From positions 1 to 45,267 of the forward strand of contig JARIEX010000011.1 of assembly GCA_031127095.1 (NCBI GenBank): 45,267 bases of DNA. The letters are read 5' to 3'. Source of the DNA: Gemmatimonadota bacterium (GTDB lineage Bacteria > Gemmatimonadota > Gemmatimonadetes > Gemmatimonadales > Gemmatimonadaceae). The position numbers were made by a program, and so were the translations under genes. Below are positions 1-13,035 of the stretch, in pieces; the stretch's first letter is position 1; every line of letters begins with the position of its first letter. The notes under the pieces are model-generated. The model did not search any database, was not told the origin of the DNA, and saw only the letters and a program-made list of their open reading frames with translations.

Positions 1-4338
<4,338 letters not shown>

Positions 4339-4339
<1 letters not shown>

Positions 4340-5142
4340 TGGCTACGCAACTTACTCCTGAAATCTCCTCGACTCCGGGTCCGTCGTTCGGGGTTACGTC
4401 GCCTGGGGGTTCGCACGCCACATCGGCGTCGTACCTCGAGCGGCGGGCCTGGATCGGGGAGTACTTTGACCGCACCGCCGCCGTGGCGTGGAAAACGCTC
4501 ACCTCGGACGCGCCGGTGTCCCGGATCCGCGCGTCGGTGCGGGCGGGGCGCGACCAGATGCGCCACACGCTGCTGCATTGGATCAACCCCGACCTGCACG
4601 GGGTGCGCATCCTCGACGCCGGCTGCGGCACGGGCACGCTGGCCATCGACCTGGCCCGCCGCGGGGCGGAGGTCGTCGCCATCGATCTCTCGCCCACGCT
4701 GGTGGCGCATGCGCGCGAACGGGCCGAGGCCGAGGGGGTCGAGATCGACTTCCGCAGCGGCGACATGCTCGACCCGGCACTCGGCACGTTCGACGTGATG
4801 GTCGCCATGGACTCGCTCATTCACTACGAACCGCGGGAGATGACGGCGGCACTGGCCGCGCTGGCCCCACGGATCCGCGAGCGGATGCTGGTGACCGTCG
4901 CACCCAAAACGCCGCTGCTGTCCGCGATGCATTTTGTGGGGAAGCTGTTTCCGCGGCAGGACCGGGCGCCGTCCATCGTGCCCGTGTCCGAACGGGACTT
5001 CCGAAATGGGCTGCTGACCACCCCTGCGCTCGACAGCTGGGGGATGGTGGGGACACGGTTGGTGGAGCGGGGGTTCTATCGCTCGATGGCCATTGCGCTG
5101 CAAAATGGATCGCTGGCCGCCGCGCGCGGCCCGCGGGCCTGA
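4339..5142 (+). CDS. bchM: Mg-protoporphyrin IX O-methyltransferase BchM
   Basis: 267-residue SAM-dependent methyltransferase that esterifies the ring-C propionate of Mg-protoporphyrin IX, giving the substrate of AcsF. The class I methyltransferase motif I is LDAGCGTGTLAIDLA at about residues 93-107, followed by the acidic VVAIDLS strand. The C-terminal part, including SALHFVGKLFP-like SAMHFVGKLFPRQDRAP, is typical of BchM/ChlM. The ATG at 4339 overlaps the bchL stop. The first 30 or so residues are Ser/Thr/Pro-rich and not conserved in the family as I know it. Confidence 0.95.
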
Positions 5143-5166
5143 CGGTTCACGACGAGGAGCGTGGTT

Positions 5167-5499
5167 ATGGATGGCATGACGTGGGGGATCGTGGCGGCCG
5201 GTGTGGTAGCCGCCGCGGGATGGTTCATGATGCGGCGCACCGTGGACGTGGCGTGCACGATCGACCTCGAGTCGACGCACGATCACTTCCACGCGCACGT
5301 CGATCTCGACGGCGTCGAGGTTGACCCGGGGGATGCCGTGCTGGTGCATAACACGCCCACGCGCATCCCGTTCGGAACGCAGCGTACCTACACGTCGCGG
5401 GCCACCGTGCAACGCGCCAGCTGGCTGCGGCGGCAGTTCGTGAAGCTCACCGGCGGCACGGAACTCTACGAGTTGTACGACGTCGGCTTCGAAGGCTGA
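5167..5499 (+). CDS. Small membrane-anchored protein of the photosynthesis operon, function unknown
   Basis: 110 residues from ATG 5167; GAGGAG at about 5154-5159 suits this start better than the in-frame GTG at 5161. An N-terminal transmembrane segment (WGIVAAGVVAAAGWFMM, about residues 4-20) is followed by a soluble domain of about 85 residues containing VDPGDAVLVHNTPTRIPFG and ending TELYELYDVGFEG. There is no cysteine cluster or catalytic motif I recognise. The topology suggests a single anchor with a beta-rich tail. It sits between bchM and acsF with short gaps (24 and 13 bases), so it is almost certainly cotranscribed. From memory, similar small proteins occur near acsF/puh genes of some purple bacteria, which would suggest a role in the cyclase step or complex assembly; I cannot confirm that here. 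Confidence 0.8.
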   Translation: MDGMTWGIVAAGVVAAAGWFMMRRTVDVACTIDLESTHDHFHAHVDLDGVEVDPGDAVLVHNTPTRIPFGTQRTYTSRATVQRASWLRRQFVKLTGGTELYELYDVGFEG

Positions 5500-5512
5500 G
5501 GAGAGAACCACC

Positions 5513-6598
5513 ATGTACTCCACCACCACCGACCTGCCCGTTCGCGCCTACGACAACGTGAACGAGAGCACGAAGAACGCGCAGCAGGATGCGATGCTGA
5601 ATCCGCGGTTCTACACCACCGACTTCGGCAAGATCGACGCCCTGCGCATCAAGCCGGAACATCAGCAGATGTGGGACGACATTCTCGCCGAGTTCCGCCG
5701 CGATCCGAACAAAAACCACTTCAAGCGCAACGAGGAGTTCGACGCCGATTTTTCGGCCATGGACCCGTCGCTGCGCGAGCAGTTCATCGAATTTCTGGTC
5801 TCGTCGGTGACGGCCGAGTTCAGCGGCTGCATTCTGTACGCGGAAATCAAGAAGCGCATCAAGAACCCCGAAGTGCGCGAGCTGTTCGGGTTCATGAGCC
5901 GTGACGAAGGCCGCCATGCCGGCTTCATCAACCACACGCTCAACGACTTTGATGTCGCAGTCGATCTGAGTTTTCTCACGAAGGCGAAGAAGTACACGTT
6001 CTTCCAGCCGAAGTTCATCTACTACGCCACGTATCTGTCCGAAAAGATCGGGTACGCGCGCTATGTCACGATTTTCCGCAACTTCGAGAAGCAGCCGGAC
6101 AAGCGCTTTCACCCGATCTTCAAGTGGTTCGAGAACTGGTGCCTCGATGAGTTCCGCCACGGCGAAGCCTTTGCGGTGCTCATGCGCTCCAACCCCGAGC
6201 TGCTGGAAGGGCGCAACAAGCTCTGGATCCGCTTCTTCCTGCTGGCGGTGTTCTGCACGATGTACGTGCGCGATCACGCGCGCGCGCCGTTCTTCGCGCA
6301 CATGGGTATCGATGTCGACGATTACGACCGTCGGGTCATCAAGCTCACCAATCTCATCTGCCGCCAGGTGTTCCCGGACACCATCGACACCGAGAGTGAG
6401 GGCTTCTGGGCACTCATGGACCGGATGTGGCGGAATACGGATGCCATGCGGAAAGCCGAAGCCACCGGTGGGGTCGTCGCGACGGTGAAGGTCACCCTGC
6501 TCAAGGCGGCGAATGCGCTGACCTTCGTGCAGCTGTTCCTGCGGACGCCGCACCGGCAGGCGCTGCCCGCCGATGTCCGCATGCAGCCGGTCTGGTAA
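5513..6598 (+). CDS. acsF: Aerobic Mg-protoporphyrin IX monomethyl ester cyclase AcsF
   Basis: 361-residue diiron enzyme that forms the fifth (isocyclic) ring of bacteriochlorophyll using O2. Two carboxylate/histidine iron-binding stretches are visible: EFSGCILYAEIKKR followed by SRDEGRHAGF, and ENWCLDEFRHGEAF. The ferritin-like fold and length match the family. GAGGAGA lies 6 bases before the ATG. An oxygen-dependent cyclase in the main operon points to bacteriochlorophyll synthesis under (micro)oxic conditions; the anaerobic cyclase BchE is not in this window. Confidence 0.97.
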   Translation: MYSTTTDLPVRAYDNVNESTKNAQQDAMLNPRFYTTDFGKIDALRIKPEHQQMWDDILAEFRRDPNKNHFKRNEEFDADFSAMDPSLREQFIEFLVSSVTAEFSGCILYAEIKKRIKNPEVRELFGFMSRDEGRHAGFINHTLNDFDVAVDLSFLTKAKKYTFFQPKFIYYATYLSEKIGYARYVTIFRNFEKQPDKRFHPIFKWFENWCLDEFRHGEAFAVLMRSNPELLEGRNKLWIRFFLLAVFCTMYVRDHARAPFFAHMGIDVDDYDRRVIKLTNLICRQVFPDTIDTESEGFWALMDRMWRNTDAMRKAEATGGVVATVKVTLLKAANALTFVQLFLRTPHRQALPADVRMQPVW

Positions 6599-6603
6599 CG
6601 CCG

Positions 6604-8055
6604 ATGTCCGCGAAACCCGGGGTTTCCGTTCGCGTCTGGCTGACGCTTGGTACGCGGTTCATGCCGTTCGCCGACGTGGCGACGGCGGACATGCCGCTCA
6701 GCCGGTTGCTGCGGTTGTCCCTGTTTCAGCTGTCGGTGGGCATGGTGCAGACGCTGTTCGTGGGCACGCTCAACCGCGTCATGATCCTCGAGCTCCGGGT
6801 GCCCGCGTCGCTGGTGGCCATCATGCTGGCCATCCCGCTGCTGGCCGCGCCGTTCCGCGCCCTGATCGGTTTCAAGTCGGACACGCACAAGAGCATTCTC
6901 GGATGGAAGCGGGTGCCGTTCCTCTGGGGCGGCACCATGCTGCAGTTCGCCGGTCTGTCCATCATGCCGTTCGCGCTGCTGGTGCTTTCCGACGGCCCGC
7001 GGGTGGGCCCGTCTTGGATTGGGCACGTGGGCACCGCCATCGCGTTCCTGCTCGTGGGGGCGGGGGCGCACACCACGCAGACCGCTGGGCTGGCGCTGGC
7101 CACTGATGTCGTGTCCGAGGACAAACGGCCGCGCGTCATTGCGCTGATGTATCTGATGATGCTCATGGGCACGTTGATCAGCGCGCTCTTTCTCGAGTCG
7201 GTGCTGCGCGACTTCACCCCGCTGCGGCTCATTCAGGTCATTCAGGGCACGGCCGTGTTCACGATTCTGGTGAACATGATTTCGCTGTGGAAGCAGGAAG
7301 CCCGCGTCCGCGGCATCGTCGAGTACGCCAAGGGTGAGCGCCGACCCATGTTCCGCGAGGCGTGGCGCACGTTCGCCGCCGGCGGACAGGCCGTCCGGTT
7401 GCTGGTCGCGTCGGGGCTGGGCTTCTTCGCCTTCAATCTGCAGGACGTCCTGCTCGAGCCGTACGGCGGGGAAGTCCTCGGGTTGTCCGTGTCCCAGACC
7501 ACCATGCTCACCGCTATCATGGCCGTGGGTGCGGTGATCGCGTTCGGCATTTCAGCGTCACTGCTCCGTCGCCATCTCGATCCCATCCGGCTCGCCGCCA
7601 TCGGGGTCATGGTGGGCATCGTCGGCTTCGCGCTCATCGTCTTCGCCAGTCCCGTCGAGTCGGCCCTGATGTTCCGCACGGGCGTCGCGCTGATCGGCTT
7701 CGGCGAAGGGTTCTTCGGCGTCGGGACGCTGTCGTTCGCGATGCAACTGCGCGATCCGTCGCAGCACGGCATCGCGCTCGGGGCCTGGGGGGCGGTGTTC
7801 GCCACCGCCGAAGGGCTGTCATTCGCGCTCAGCGGCGTGCTGAAGGATTGGCTGTCCCATCTGGTGCAGCGTGGGGCCCTCAGCCCGGGGCTCAACGTGC
7901 CGTCGGTCCCGTATTCCGCGGTCTATCATCTCGAGATCCTGATGCTGTTTGCCACGCTGGTGGCACTGGGACCTCTCGTCTCCCGTCGCGTCGCCGGTCA
8001 AGCCGAGCGCGATCGAGCCGCCCGTTCGTTCGGGCTGGCGGACATTCCCGCTTGA
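6604..8055 (+). CDS. lhaA: Light-harvesting 1 assembly protein LhaA (PucC/BCH2 family transporter)
   Basis: 483-residue polytopic membrane protein of the BCH2/PucC branch of the major facilitator superfamily, needed in purple bacteria for assembling LH1 around the reaction centre, perhaps by delivering bacteriochlorophyll. About twelve hydrophobic segments can be seen. Family stretches include [42 protein letters not shown] near residues 80-105 and the [33 protein letters not shown] region near residue 365-395 (quoted in part). It starts at ATG 6604, five bases after the acsF stop; no strong Shine-Dalgarno is visible, so coupling to acsF is likely. The puh genes follow, the same lhaA-puhABC order as in proteobacteria. 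Confidence 0.94.
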   Translation: MSAKPGVSVRVWLTLGTRFMPFADVATADMPLSRLLRLSLFQLSVGMVQTLFVGTLNRVMILELRVPASLVAIMLAIPLLAAPFRALIGFKSDTHKSILGWKRVPFLWGGTMLQFAGLSIMPFALLVLSDGPRVGPSWIGHVGTAIAFLLVGAGAHTTQTAGLALATDVVSEDKRPRVIALMYLMMLMGTLISALFLESVLRDFTPLRLIQVIQGTAVFTILVNMISLWKQEARVRGIVEYAKGERRPMFREAWRTFAAGGQAVRLLVASGLGFFAFNLQDVLLEPYGGEVLGLSVSQTTMLTAIMAVGAVIAFGISASLLRRHLDPIRLAAIGVMVGIVGFALIVFASPVESALMFRTGVALIGFGEGFFGVGTLSFAMQLRDPSQHGIALGAWGAVFATAEGLSFALSGVLKDWLSHLVQRGALSPGLNVPSVPYSAVYHLEILMLFATLVALGPLVSRRVAGQAERDRAARSFGLADIPA

Positions 8056-8083
8056 CCACACTTCAACGCACGGAGCCGTAGCG

Positions 8084-8284
8084 ATGCAGTACATCGACGG
8101 AGCCCAGATTGCGCTCTACGCCTTCTGGATATTCTTCGCAGGGCTCATCATCTACATTCGGCGGGAAGACAAGCGGGAAGGGTATCCGCTTGACTCCCCG
8201 CAGGGACCGCGTGACGGGTGGCCCAAGTCGGCCGGTCCGAAAACGTACCTTCATCGGCCGCATGGCGGCGAGGAGACGCACTGA
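8084..8284 (+). CDS. puhA: Reaction-centre H subunit, transmembrane half (split PuhA, part 1)
   Basis: 66-residue protein equal to only the N-terminal part of a normal (about 250-260 residue) PuhA. It has the single transmembrane helix ([17 protein letters not shown], about residues 10-26) followed by the family signature [13 protein letters not shown] and [11 protein letters not shown]. It ends with a TGA that overlaps the ATG of the gene for the cytoplasmic half (TGATG at 8282-8286). GAGGAG at 8270-8275, inside this gene, is correctly spaced for the second start. The two halves together give 246 residues, about the whole usual length. This therefore looks like an evolved gene split rather than decay, although a frameshift sequencing error cannot be wholly excluded. 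CGGAG precedes the ATG by about 10 bases. Confidence 0.9.
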   Translation: MQYIDGAQIALYAFWIFFAGLIIYIRREDKREGYPLDSPQGPRDGWPKSAGPKTYLHRPHGGEETH

Positions 8285-8826
8285 TGTCGGAGATCAAGGC
8301 GGTGCCGGTTGACGGCTACAATGGATCGCCGATGGTGCCCACCGGGAACCCGATGATTGACGGCGTCGGTCCCGCGTCGTGGGCGAATCGGGCCGATGAA
8401 CCCGATCGCACCTTCCATGGCGCGCCCAAAATCGTGCCGATGCGGCTCGATCCGACCTTCTCGGTGGCGTCGGGCGATCCCGATCCACGTGGACTGCCGG
8501 TTGAAGCGGTGGACAAGGTGGTGGTCGGCACGGTCATCGAACTCTGGGTGGATCGCGCCGAGCCGCAGGTGCGCTACTACGAAGTCCGGCTCACGGACTC
8601 CGATCGCCGCATCATGCTGCCGGCCGGCTACGTGCAGTGGCCGAACTTCGGCCTCTGGGGCAACGACCGGCTGCTCGTGAAGGCCATCACGGCGGCGCAG
8701 TTCGCCGACGTCCCGGCCATCCGTCGGGAGGATCAGATCACGCTGCTCGAAGAGGACAAGGTCATGGCCTACTTCGCGGGCGGTCATCTGTACGCCACGG
8801 CCGACCGGAGCGAGCCGATCATATGA
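8284..8826 (+). CDS. puhA: Reaction-centre H subunit, cytoplasmic half (split PuhA, part 2)
   Basis: 180 residues matching the cytoplasmic domain of PuhA. Signatures in order are PMIDGVGPASWANR (about residues 22-35), GLPVEAVDKVVVG and IELWVDRAEPQVRYYEV (PRC-barrel strands), then the C-terminal hallmark LLEEDKVMAYFAGGHLYA. There is no signal or membrane segment, so it must dock on the L/M subunits and on the separate transmembrane peptide encoded just upstream. It begins in a different frame from part 1, with its own Shine-Dalgarno and a one-base overlap. In purple bacteria this domain gates proton delivery to the QB site. The stop overlaps the puhB start (ATGA). Confidence 0.93.
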   Translation: MSEIKAVPVDGYNGSPMVPTGNPMIDGVGPASWANRADEPDRTFHGAPKIVPMRLDPTFSVASGDPDPRGLPVEAVDKVVVGTVIELWVDRAEPQVRYYEVRLTDSDRRIMLPAGYVQWPNFGLWGNDRLLVKAITAAQFADVPAIRREDQITLLEEDKVMAYFAGGHLYATADRSEPII

Positions 8827-9503
8827 CCGGTGCAGGGATGGGGCACGCCACGTACATCAAAGGAGTTCCCCATCCGCTCCCCGCCGGCGAGCATCTGCTT
8901 TGGGAGGGGGCGCCCGATGCGCGGGCAATGGCCGTGCATGTGTTTCATCGACGGCTCGTCGCGGCGTACTTCGGCGCCATGCTGCTCTGGTGGGCGGTCG
9001 CGACCACCGATCCGGTCACCAGTCCGGTGTTCGTCAGTGGTCTCGCGTTGCGCGTGCTCCTCACACTGGTCGTCCTCGGCATCGCCGAGGGGCTCGCGCG
9101 CGCGTCAGCCCGCACGTCGTGGTACGCGATCACCAACCGTCGGGTGGTGCTGCGGCTCGGGGTCGTACTCCCCATGTCGATCAATATCCCGTTTTCCATT
9201 ATCGATGGCGCACGCATCGGCACATTCGGTGACGGGACGGGACAGCTCGTGCTCACGCTGGGCAAGGCGCATCGCTTGGCGTACATCGCGTTGTGGCCGC
9301 ACTGTCAGGTGTTCCGTTTTACCCACCCGGAGCCGGTACTGCGCGGGTTGCGTGCTCCCAAGGCGATCAGCGCGCTGCTGGTGAACGCCGTGGCGGCCGC
9401 AGGGGAGACGGATGTGCAGATCACGCCGGCAACGACGGCGCCGCCGGGGCCGGCCAGCACCTCGCCAGCCGCGGTCGGATCCGCCTCATCGGTCGTGGCG
9501 TGA
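8823..9503 (+). CDS. puhB: Photosynthetic complex assembly protein PuhB
   Basis: 226-residue membrane protein with PH-domain-like organisation: GEHLLWEGAPD at about residues 24-34, two or three hydrophobic segments at about 45-95, then TSWYAITNRRVVLRLG with INIPFSIIDGARI. In purple bacteria PuhB helps reaction-centre assembly. The start ATG 8823 overlaps the stop of the H-subunit gene by four bases; the stop overlaps the puhC GTG. The last 35 residues are Ala/Pro/Thr-rich and probably disordered. Confidence 0.92.
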   Translation: MTGAGMGHATYIKGVPHPLPAGEHLLWEGAPDARAMAVHVFHRRLVAAYFGAMLLWWAVATTDPVTSPVFVSGLALRVLLTLVVLGIAEGLARASARTSWYAITNRRVVLRLGVVLPMSINIPFSIIDGARIGTFGDGTGQLVLTLGKAHRLAYIALWPHCQVFRFTHPEPVLRGLRAPKAISALLVNAVAAAGETDVQITPATTAPPGPASTSPAAVGSASSVVA

Positions 9504-10000
9504 GTCCGATCCATTTCGAGCCGGAACCGGGCGCGCGTACGGATGCGCCGCCCCTCCAGGTCCCCAAGCCGGCGCTGGTGATGGCGGCGGCGCTCATCGT
9601 GGTGGTGATCACCCTCGCGCTGTCCGCACGTGTGTTCGGTTTCGGCGCCTTCGCTGAACAGCCGCCGTCCGCGGTGATTGCCGCACGCCAACTCACGTTC
9701 ACCGACGCCAGCGACGGGGGCATTCTCGTGGTGGATGCCACCACGAAGGCGGTCGCGGCCTCGCTGCCACCCGGTACGAACGGATTCCTGCGCGGGGCGC
9801 TGCGCGCCCTCACTCGCGGCCGGTCTATGGCGGGCATCGGTCGCGAGGCGCCCTTTCAGTTGGTGCGCTATGCGGACGGCCGGCTGGTGCTGTCCGATCC
9901 CATGACGAAGCGCTCCGTCACCATCACGAGCTTCGGTGCCACGCAGGTCGAGGCGTTCGACCGTCTGCTCGTCCTGCCGCCGGCCGCCGCACCGCGCTGA
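9500..10000 (+). CDS. puhC: Photosynthetic complex assembly protein PuhC
   Basis: 166 residues from GTG 9500, which overlaps the puhB stop (GTGA). A cytoplasmic N-terminus carries FEPEPG, then one transmembrane segment (about residues 29-48) and a periplasmic domain with LTFTDASDGGILVVDA, FLRGALRALTRGR and the C-terminal GATQVEAFDRLL. These are recognisable PuhC elements. PuhC assists assembly of the RC-LH1 core. It is the last gene of the forward operon; the next gene is convergent, 50 bases away. Confidence 0.92.
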   Translation: MSPIHFEPEPGARTDAPPLQVPKPALVMAAALIVVVITLALSARVFGFGAFAEQPPSAVIAARQLTFTDASDGGILVVDATTKAVAASLPPGTNGFLRGALRALTRGRSMAGIGREAPFQLVRYADGRLVLSDPMTKRSVTITSFGATQVEAFDRLLVLPPAAAPR

Positions 10001-10050
10001 GGCGGTCCGGGGGCGCGGCTACGTCCGTACTCCACAGCGGCCGTACTCCG

Positions 10051-10509
10051 CTACTGCGCCGGCATCGGCAGTGGTTCGCGTACCACGCCGGGGATCGGAT
10101 CCTGCCCCGTGAGTAGGCGCTTGGCACTGGCGGCGACCGCCGCGTCGGGGTGCGTGCTGTACTGCGTGAGCAGCAGCGCCACCTCCTGATGCCGCAGGCG
10201 CGAGGCGATCTCCAGCGCGCACACCAGCGTAACCTGATCGGACGCTGACGAGGCGATCGCCTCCATCAGCGTGAACGTCCGCATGTACGCGATGCGGTCC
10301 ATTGCCTTGGCCAGCGAGGCCGGCAGCGCCCGGTCCAGCGCCGTCGCGCCGCGTCCGCTCACGAAGTCGGGATTCCGCAGGCTGATGCAGCCGCTCATGG
10401 CCGCGTCCACACGCTGCGCGAGCGTGCCGCCGCACGCCGACAAGCCCAGGCACACCAGAGTGGCCAGTACACGGACGGATGGAGTGCGTCGGGAAGTCGG
10501 AATGGGCAT
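10051..10509 (-). CDS. Small putative lipoprotein downstream of pufC, function unknown
   Basis: 152 residues from ATG 10509. The N-terminus is a lipoprotein signal with lipobox LSAC at about residues 23-26, so the mature protein is about 127 residues and probably periplasmic. The remainder looks all-alpha: ALPASLAKAMDRIAYMRTFTLMEAIA, then an ALEIASRLRHQEVALLLTQY segment resembling a degenerate HEAT-type repeat. I do not recognise a family. It lies between puhC and pufC, on the puf strand, but a terminator at 10602-10634 separates it from pufC. Placement inside the cluster suggests, without proving, a role with the photosystem. Confidence 0.72.
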   Translation of the reverse strand: MPIPTSRRTPSVRVLATLVCLGLSACGGTLAQRVDAAMSGCISLRNPDFVSGRGATALDRALPASLAKAMDRIAYMRTFTLMEAIASSASDQVTLVCALEIASRLRHQEVALLLTQYSTHPDAAVAASAKRLLTGQDPIPGVVREPLPMPAQ

Positions 10510-10576
10510 CAACTCGGGGGCGTAGGGGAGACGGGCAAGGGATCATCATGCCGGTGCGCGGCCTCGTCAAGCGGTG

Positions 10577-10592
10577 GATGCCCGGTGGCATC
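10577..10592. other. Short hairpin upstream of the lipoprotein gene
   Basis: GATGCC-CGGT-GGCATC gives a perfect six-pair stem with a four-base loop. It lies in the 206-base gap between pufC and the lipoprotein gene, just beyond the puf terminator. It has no U tract. Beyond this hairpin and the terminator I see nothing definite in the gap. Confidence 0.45.
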
Positions 10593-10601
10593 GATGGATG
10601 C

Positions 10602-10634
10602 AAAACCCCGCAACACCGGATCGGCATTGCGGGG
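10602..10634 (-). terminator. Rho-independent terminator of the puf operon
   Basis: On the minus strand CCCCGCAA and TTGCGGGG (arms 10627-10634 and 10606-10613 on plus coordinates) form a perfect eight-pair stem with a 13-base loop, followed by UUUU from the AAAA at 10602-10605. It lies about 80 bases past the pufC stop, as expected for the end of the puf message. Confidence 0.82.
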
Positions 10635-10715
10635 TCGGACGCGCGGCGGGCGGGAGCCCTGTGCGCGGTGCATCCGGCCGCAGGCGGCCGACCAGCGCTG
10701 ACTGGTATCGCGGAC

Positions 10716-11843
10716 CTACGGTTGGTTGAGACTGCCCGCCGCACCCATGGCCGCGGCAGCCGGAACCGACCGGCTGCTGCTGGCCTTGACCGGTGGGACC
10801 ACCGGCGCGGCGCTCTTGGTGGCGCTGTCCATCGGAGCGATCGAGTCCATGGTCGGTCCGAGCCCCTGGAACGGCACGCCATTCCATTCGGCACGTCCCC
10901 ACAGCGCCGGGTAGTGCTTGACCATCTGCGCACCGTACAGCGGCTTGTAGGCCCCGTTGTGGCAGGTAACGCACTGGGCCTTCGGGGCATCGCCCTGCTG
11001 GCCGAGGCGCACCGCGGGATAGACCGGCTGCAGCGGCGCGAGGTAGTTCTGGTTCACGTCGCGCAGCATCAGGATGCCGTGGTACGCGGTGACACGTGCC
11101 GGCGGCGCTTCCTTCCAGCTGGCGAACTGCCGGGAGTTGTGGCAGTACGTGCAGTTCACCCCCAGCGAGCGCGACTGCGACATCATGAGCGCGTACGTCC
11201 ACTCGGTCTGCTTCACCGAGCTGCGGTTCATGTTCGACGGCGCCACTTCACGCGACACGACGCGTGCGCCGTCACGATCGAGATAGTGCCGCAGATAGTC
11301 GGTCTGGCTGGAGTAGAACCAGAGGCCGTTCGGCAGCGGCTTCCCCATGTGGCAGGTGTAGCAGGTCACGCCGGTGTTTTTCACGTGCTGTGAATACTGT
11401 CCGTTGATCTGCCGGGTCATCTGCAGCATCCGACGGGCCACCAGTTTCGCGTAGAGCGGCTTGCCGTTGGGGAGCGTATCCGACGCGAGGTTGGCGATGT
11501 TGTGGCAGTAGGCACAGTTGCCGGTGCCAGCCACCCACGTGCTCATCGCCACCATGGTGCGGTTGAACTCGCCCACCGAGATATCGTTGAGCACCTGTAC
11601 GTTCTTCCACGGCAGCGGCCCGGGCGGCGACGCGCCGGCCGGGGGCAGCGGCGCGGGAATCTTGACGGCGGCGAACTTCGCTTTCAGATCGCCGTGGTCG
11701 TAATTCTGTTCCATCGCGGTGCCGCGATACCCCACCTGCACCGAGTCGGTCTTGGCATCGCCGCAGGCGGCGAGCGAGACCAGCACGAGCGGGGTGGCGA
11801 CCGCCACGATGGAACGGCGAAGCGTGCGCGTGGTGCGGCTCAT
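10716..11843 (-). CDS. pufC: Reaction-centre tetraheme cytochrome c subunit PufC
   Basis: 375-residue periplasmic cytochrome that re-reduces the oxidised special pair. Four CxxCH haem motifs are seen: CAYCH (110-114), CYTCH (161-165), CTYCH (231-235) and CVTCH (291-295). The Met ligands lie in upstream helices, for example MVAMSTW and LQMTRQ. The N-terminus has a signal with lipobox LAAC (Cys27), so it is likely lipid-anchored. The C-terminal 45 residues are Ala/Ser/Pro-rich. ATG 11843 overlaps the pufM stop by four bases; GGAGGA precedes it. The frame is open further upstream but that part reads across pufM. Confidence 0.97.
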   Translation of the reverse strand: MSRTTRTLRRSIVAVATPLVLVSLAACGDAKTDSVQVGYRGTAMEQNYDHGDLKAKFAAVKIPAPLPPAGASPPGPLPWKNVQVLNDISVGEFNRTMVAMSTWVAGTGNCAYCHNIANLASDTLPNGKPLYAKLVARRMLQMTRQINGQYSQHVKNTGVTCYTCHMGKPLPNGLWFYSSQTDYLRHYLDRDGARVVSREVAPSNMNRSSVKQTEWTYALMMSQSRSLGVNCTYCHNSRQFASWKEAPPARVTAYHGILMLRDVNQNYLAPLQPVYPAVRLGQQGDAPKAQCVTCHNGAYKPLYGAQMVKHYPALWGRAEWNGVPFQGLGPTMDSIAPMDSATKSAAPVVPPVKASSSRSVPAAAAMGAAGSLNQP

Positions 11844-13021
11844 GGCGTCTTTCCTCCGACGGGCGGAGCAGGCGGCGTAGCGGGCGGCGTGGCCGCCGCG
11901 GGAGCGGCGGCGGGGGCAGCGACTGGCGTCACGACAGCGGTCGAGTCGGTGGTCAGCGAGTCCGTCGGCGCCATCAGGGCGGCCGAGTCGGGCATCACGG
12001 CCGGCTGCGGCACGACGTAGGTCGGGAAGGAATCCGGCGCGGTCCCCTGATACCGTCCGCGCAGCAACTCCTGCTGCTCCGGGGTCAGCGTGTTCTGGTC
12101 CGGATACGGCGCGACCAGGCCATGCTTGACGCCCCACAGATACCAGTTGTCCACCACGGTGCCGGTGAGCAGAATGCCGATCCCGCCGGTGAACGTGGTC
12201 AGGACGGCAAACCACCAGGCCCAGCGATGGATCGACTCCATCGTGGCGTTGAAGCCCATCGTCCAGCGCCAGAACAGCATGGAACGCTCGGCGGCCGTAC
12301 CACGATCGGTGATCTGTTCGATTTCACGCTCGCCACCCAGCCGAGCCACGGCGAGGATCGTCGCGGCATGCATCGCGAAGAGCACCGCGCTGCCGTACAG
12401 GAACACGATCGAGAGCGCGTGGAACGGATTGTAGTACAGGTTGCCGTAGCGGATCGAGAACGCCGACGTCCAGTCGAGGTGCGGGAACAGCCCGAACGGC
12501 ACCATTTCACTGAAGCTGCCGACGAGCAACGGCTGCAGGAAGAAGCAGAGGAACAGGAAGATCGCGGAGGCGAACGCCCAGGGCAGGTGCGTGCCCATGT
12601 TGAGCGCGGTCGCGCGGCGGTACACACGCACCCACCAGAGCAGGATGCTGACGGTGAGGAAGAAACCCGCCATGAGGTACCAGCCGCCCTGCTGCAGCGG
12701 CGGCACGTGCAGCCCGTACTGGGGTGGCGGCGGCTCGAGGGCGAGCCACGGCAGCTGCCGGATGAACTCGATGGGATCCCACCCAACGGAGGCCCACATG
12801 TTCAGGCCGATGATCTCGAAGGCGAGAAAGCCGAAGAGCAGCGAAAACGTGCCGGCCGTGCCGAGATACACCGGCCCGATCTGCGCATCGCCGAACTTGC
12901 CGGCGAGATACGAGAAGGTGCCGCTGCCCACCCGGAGGCCGGGGGAGTCTTCGATCGGCAGTCCCGCTTCGGGGACGGTGCGGACCTGCACACGGGTGAA
13001 GAGATTCTGATATTCGAGCAT
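11840..13021 (-). CDS. pufM: Reaction-centre M subunit PufM with a C-terminal extension
   Basis: 393-residue five-helix reaction-centre subunit. [24 protein letters not shown] carries the bacteriochlorophyll-ligand histidines (His181 and His201, split quote). The non-haem iron ligands are expected at His218, Glu233 or Glu235, and His265. Family members usually end near residue 305-325. Here about 70 residues follow, from [12 protein letters not shown] onward, rich in Pro, Ala, Thr and Val and ending in an Ala/Pro run. This tail should lie in the periplasm next to PufC, since the C-terminus of M faces that side. GAGGAG precedes ATG 13021; pufL ends 14 bases upstream. Confidence 0.97.
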   Translation of the reverse strand: MLEYQNLFTRVQVRTVPEAGLPIEDSPGLRVGSGTFSYLAGKFGDAQIGPVYLGTAGTFSLLFGFLAFEIIGLNMWASVGWDPIEFIRQLPWLALEPPPPQYGLHVPPLQQGGWYLMAGFFLTVSILLWWVRVYRRATALNMGTHLPWAFASAIFLFLCFFLQPLLVGSFSEMVPFGLFPHLDWTSAFSIRYGNLYYNPFHALSIVFLYGSAVLFAMHAATILAVARLGGEREIEQITDRGTAAERSMLFWRWTMGFNATMESIHRWAWWFAVLTTFTGGIGILLTGTVVDNWYLWGVKHGLVAPYPDQNTLTPEQQELLRGRYQGTAPDSFPTYVVPQPAVMPDSAALMAPTDSLTTDSTAVVTPVAAPAAAPAAATPPATPPAPPVGGKTP

Positions 13022-13035
13022 GATGTCGATTCTCC

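Noticed and set aside
8260-8300. Split puhA as a simple sequencing frameshift
   Set aside because: The overlap TGATG, a well-spaced GAGGAG and nearly full combined length argue for a real split. It is kept as the main alternative explanation but not preferred.
10001-10050. Terminator after puhC
   Set aside because: CCGCGC and GCGCGG near 9991-10018 could pair, but the loop is long and no U tract follows; not convincing.
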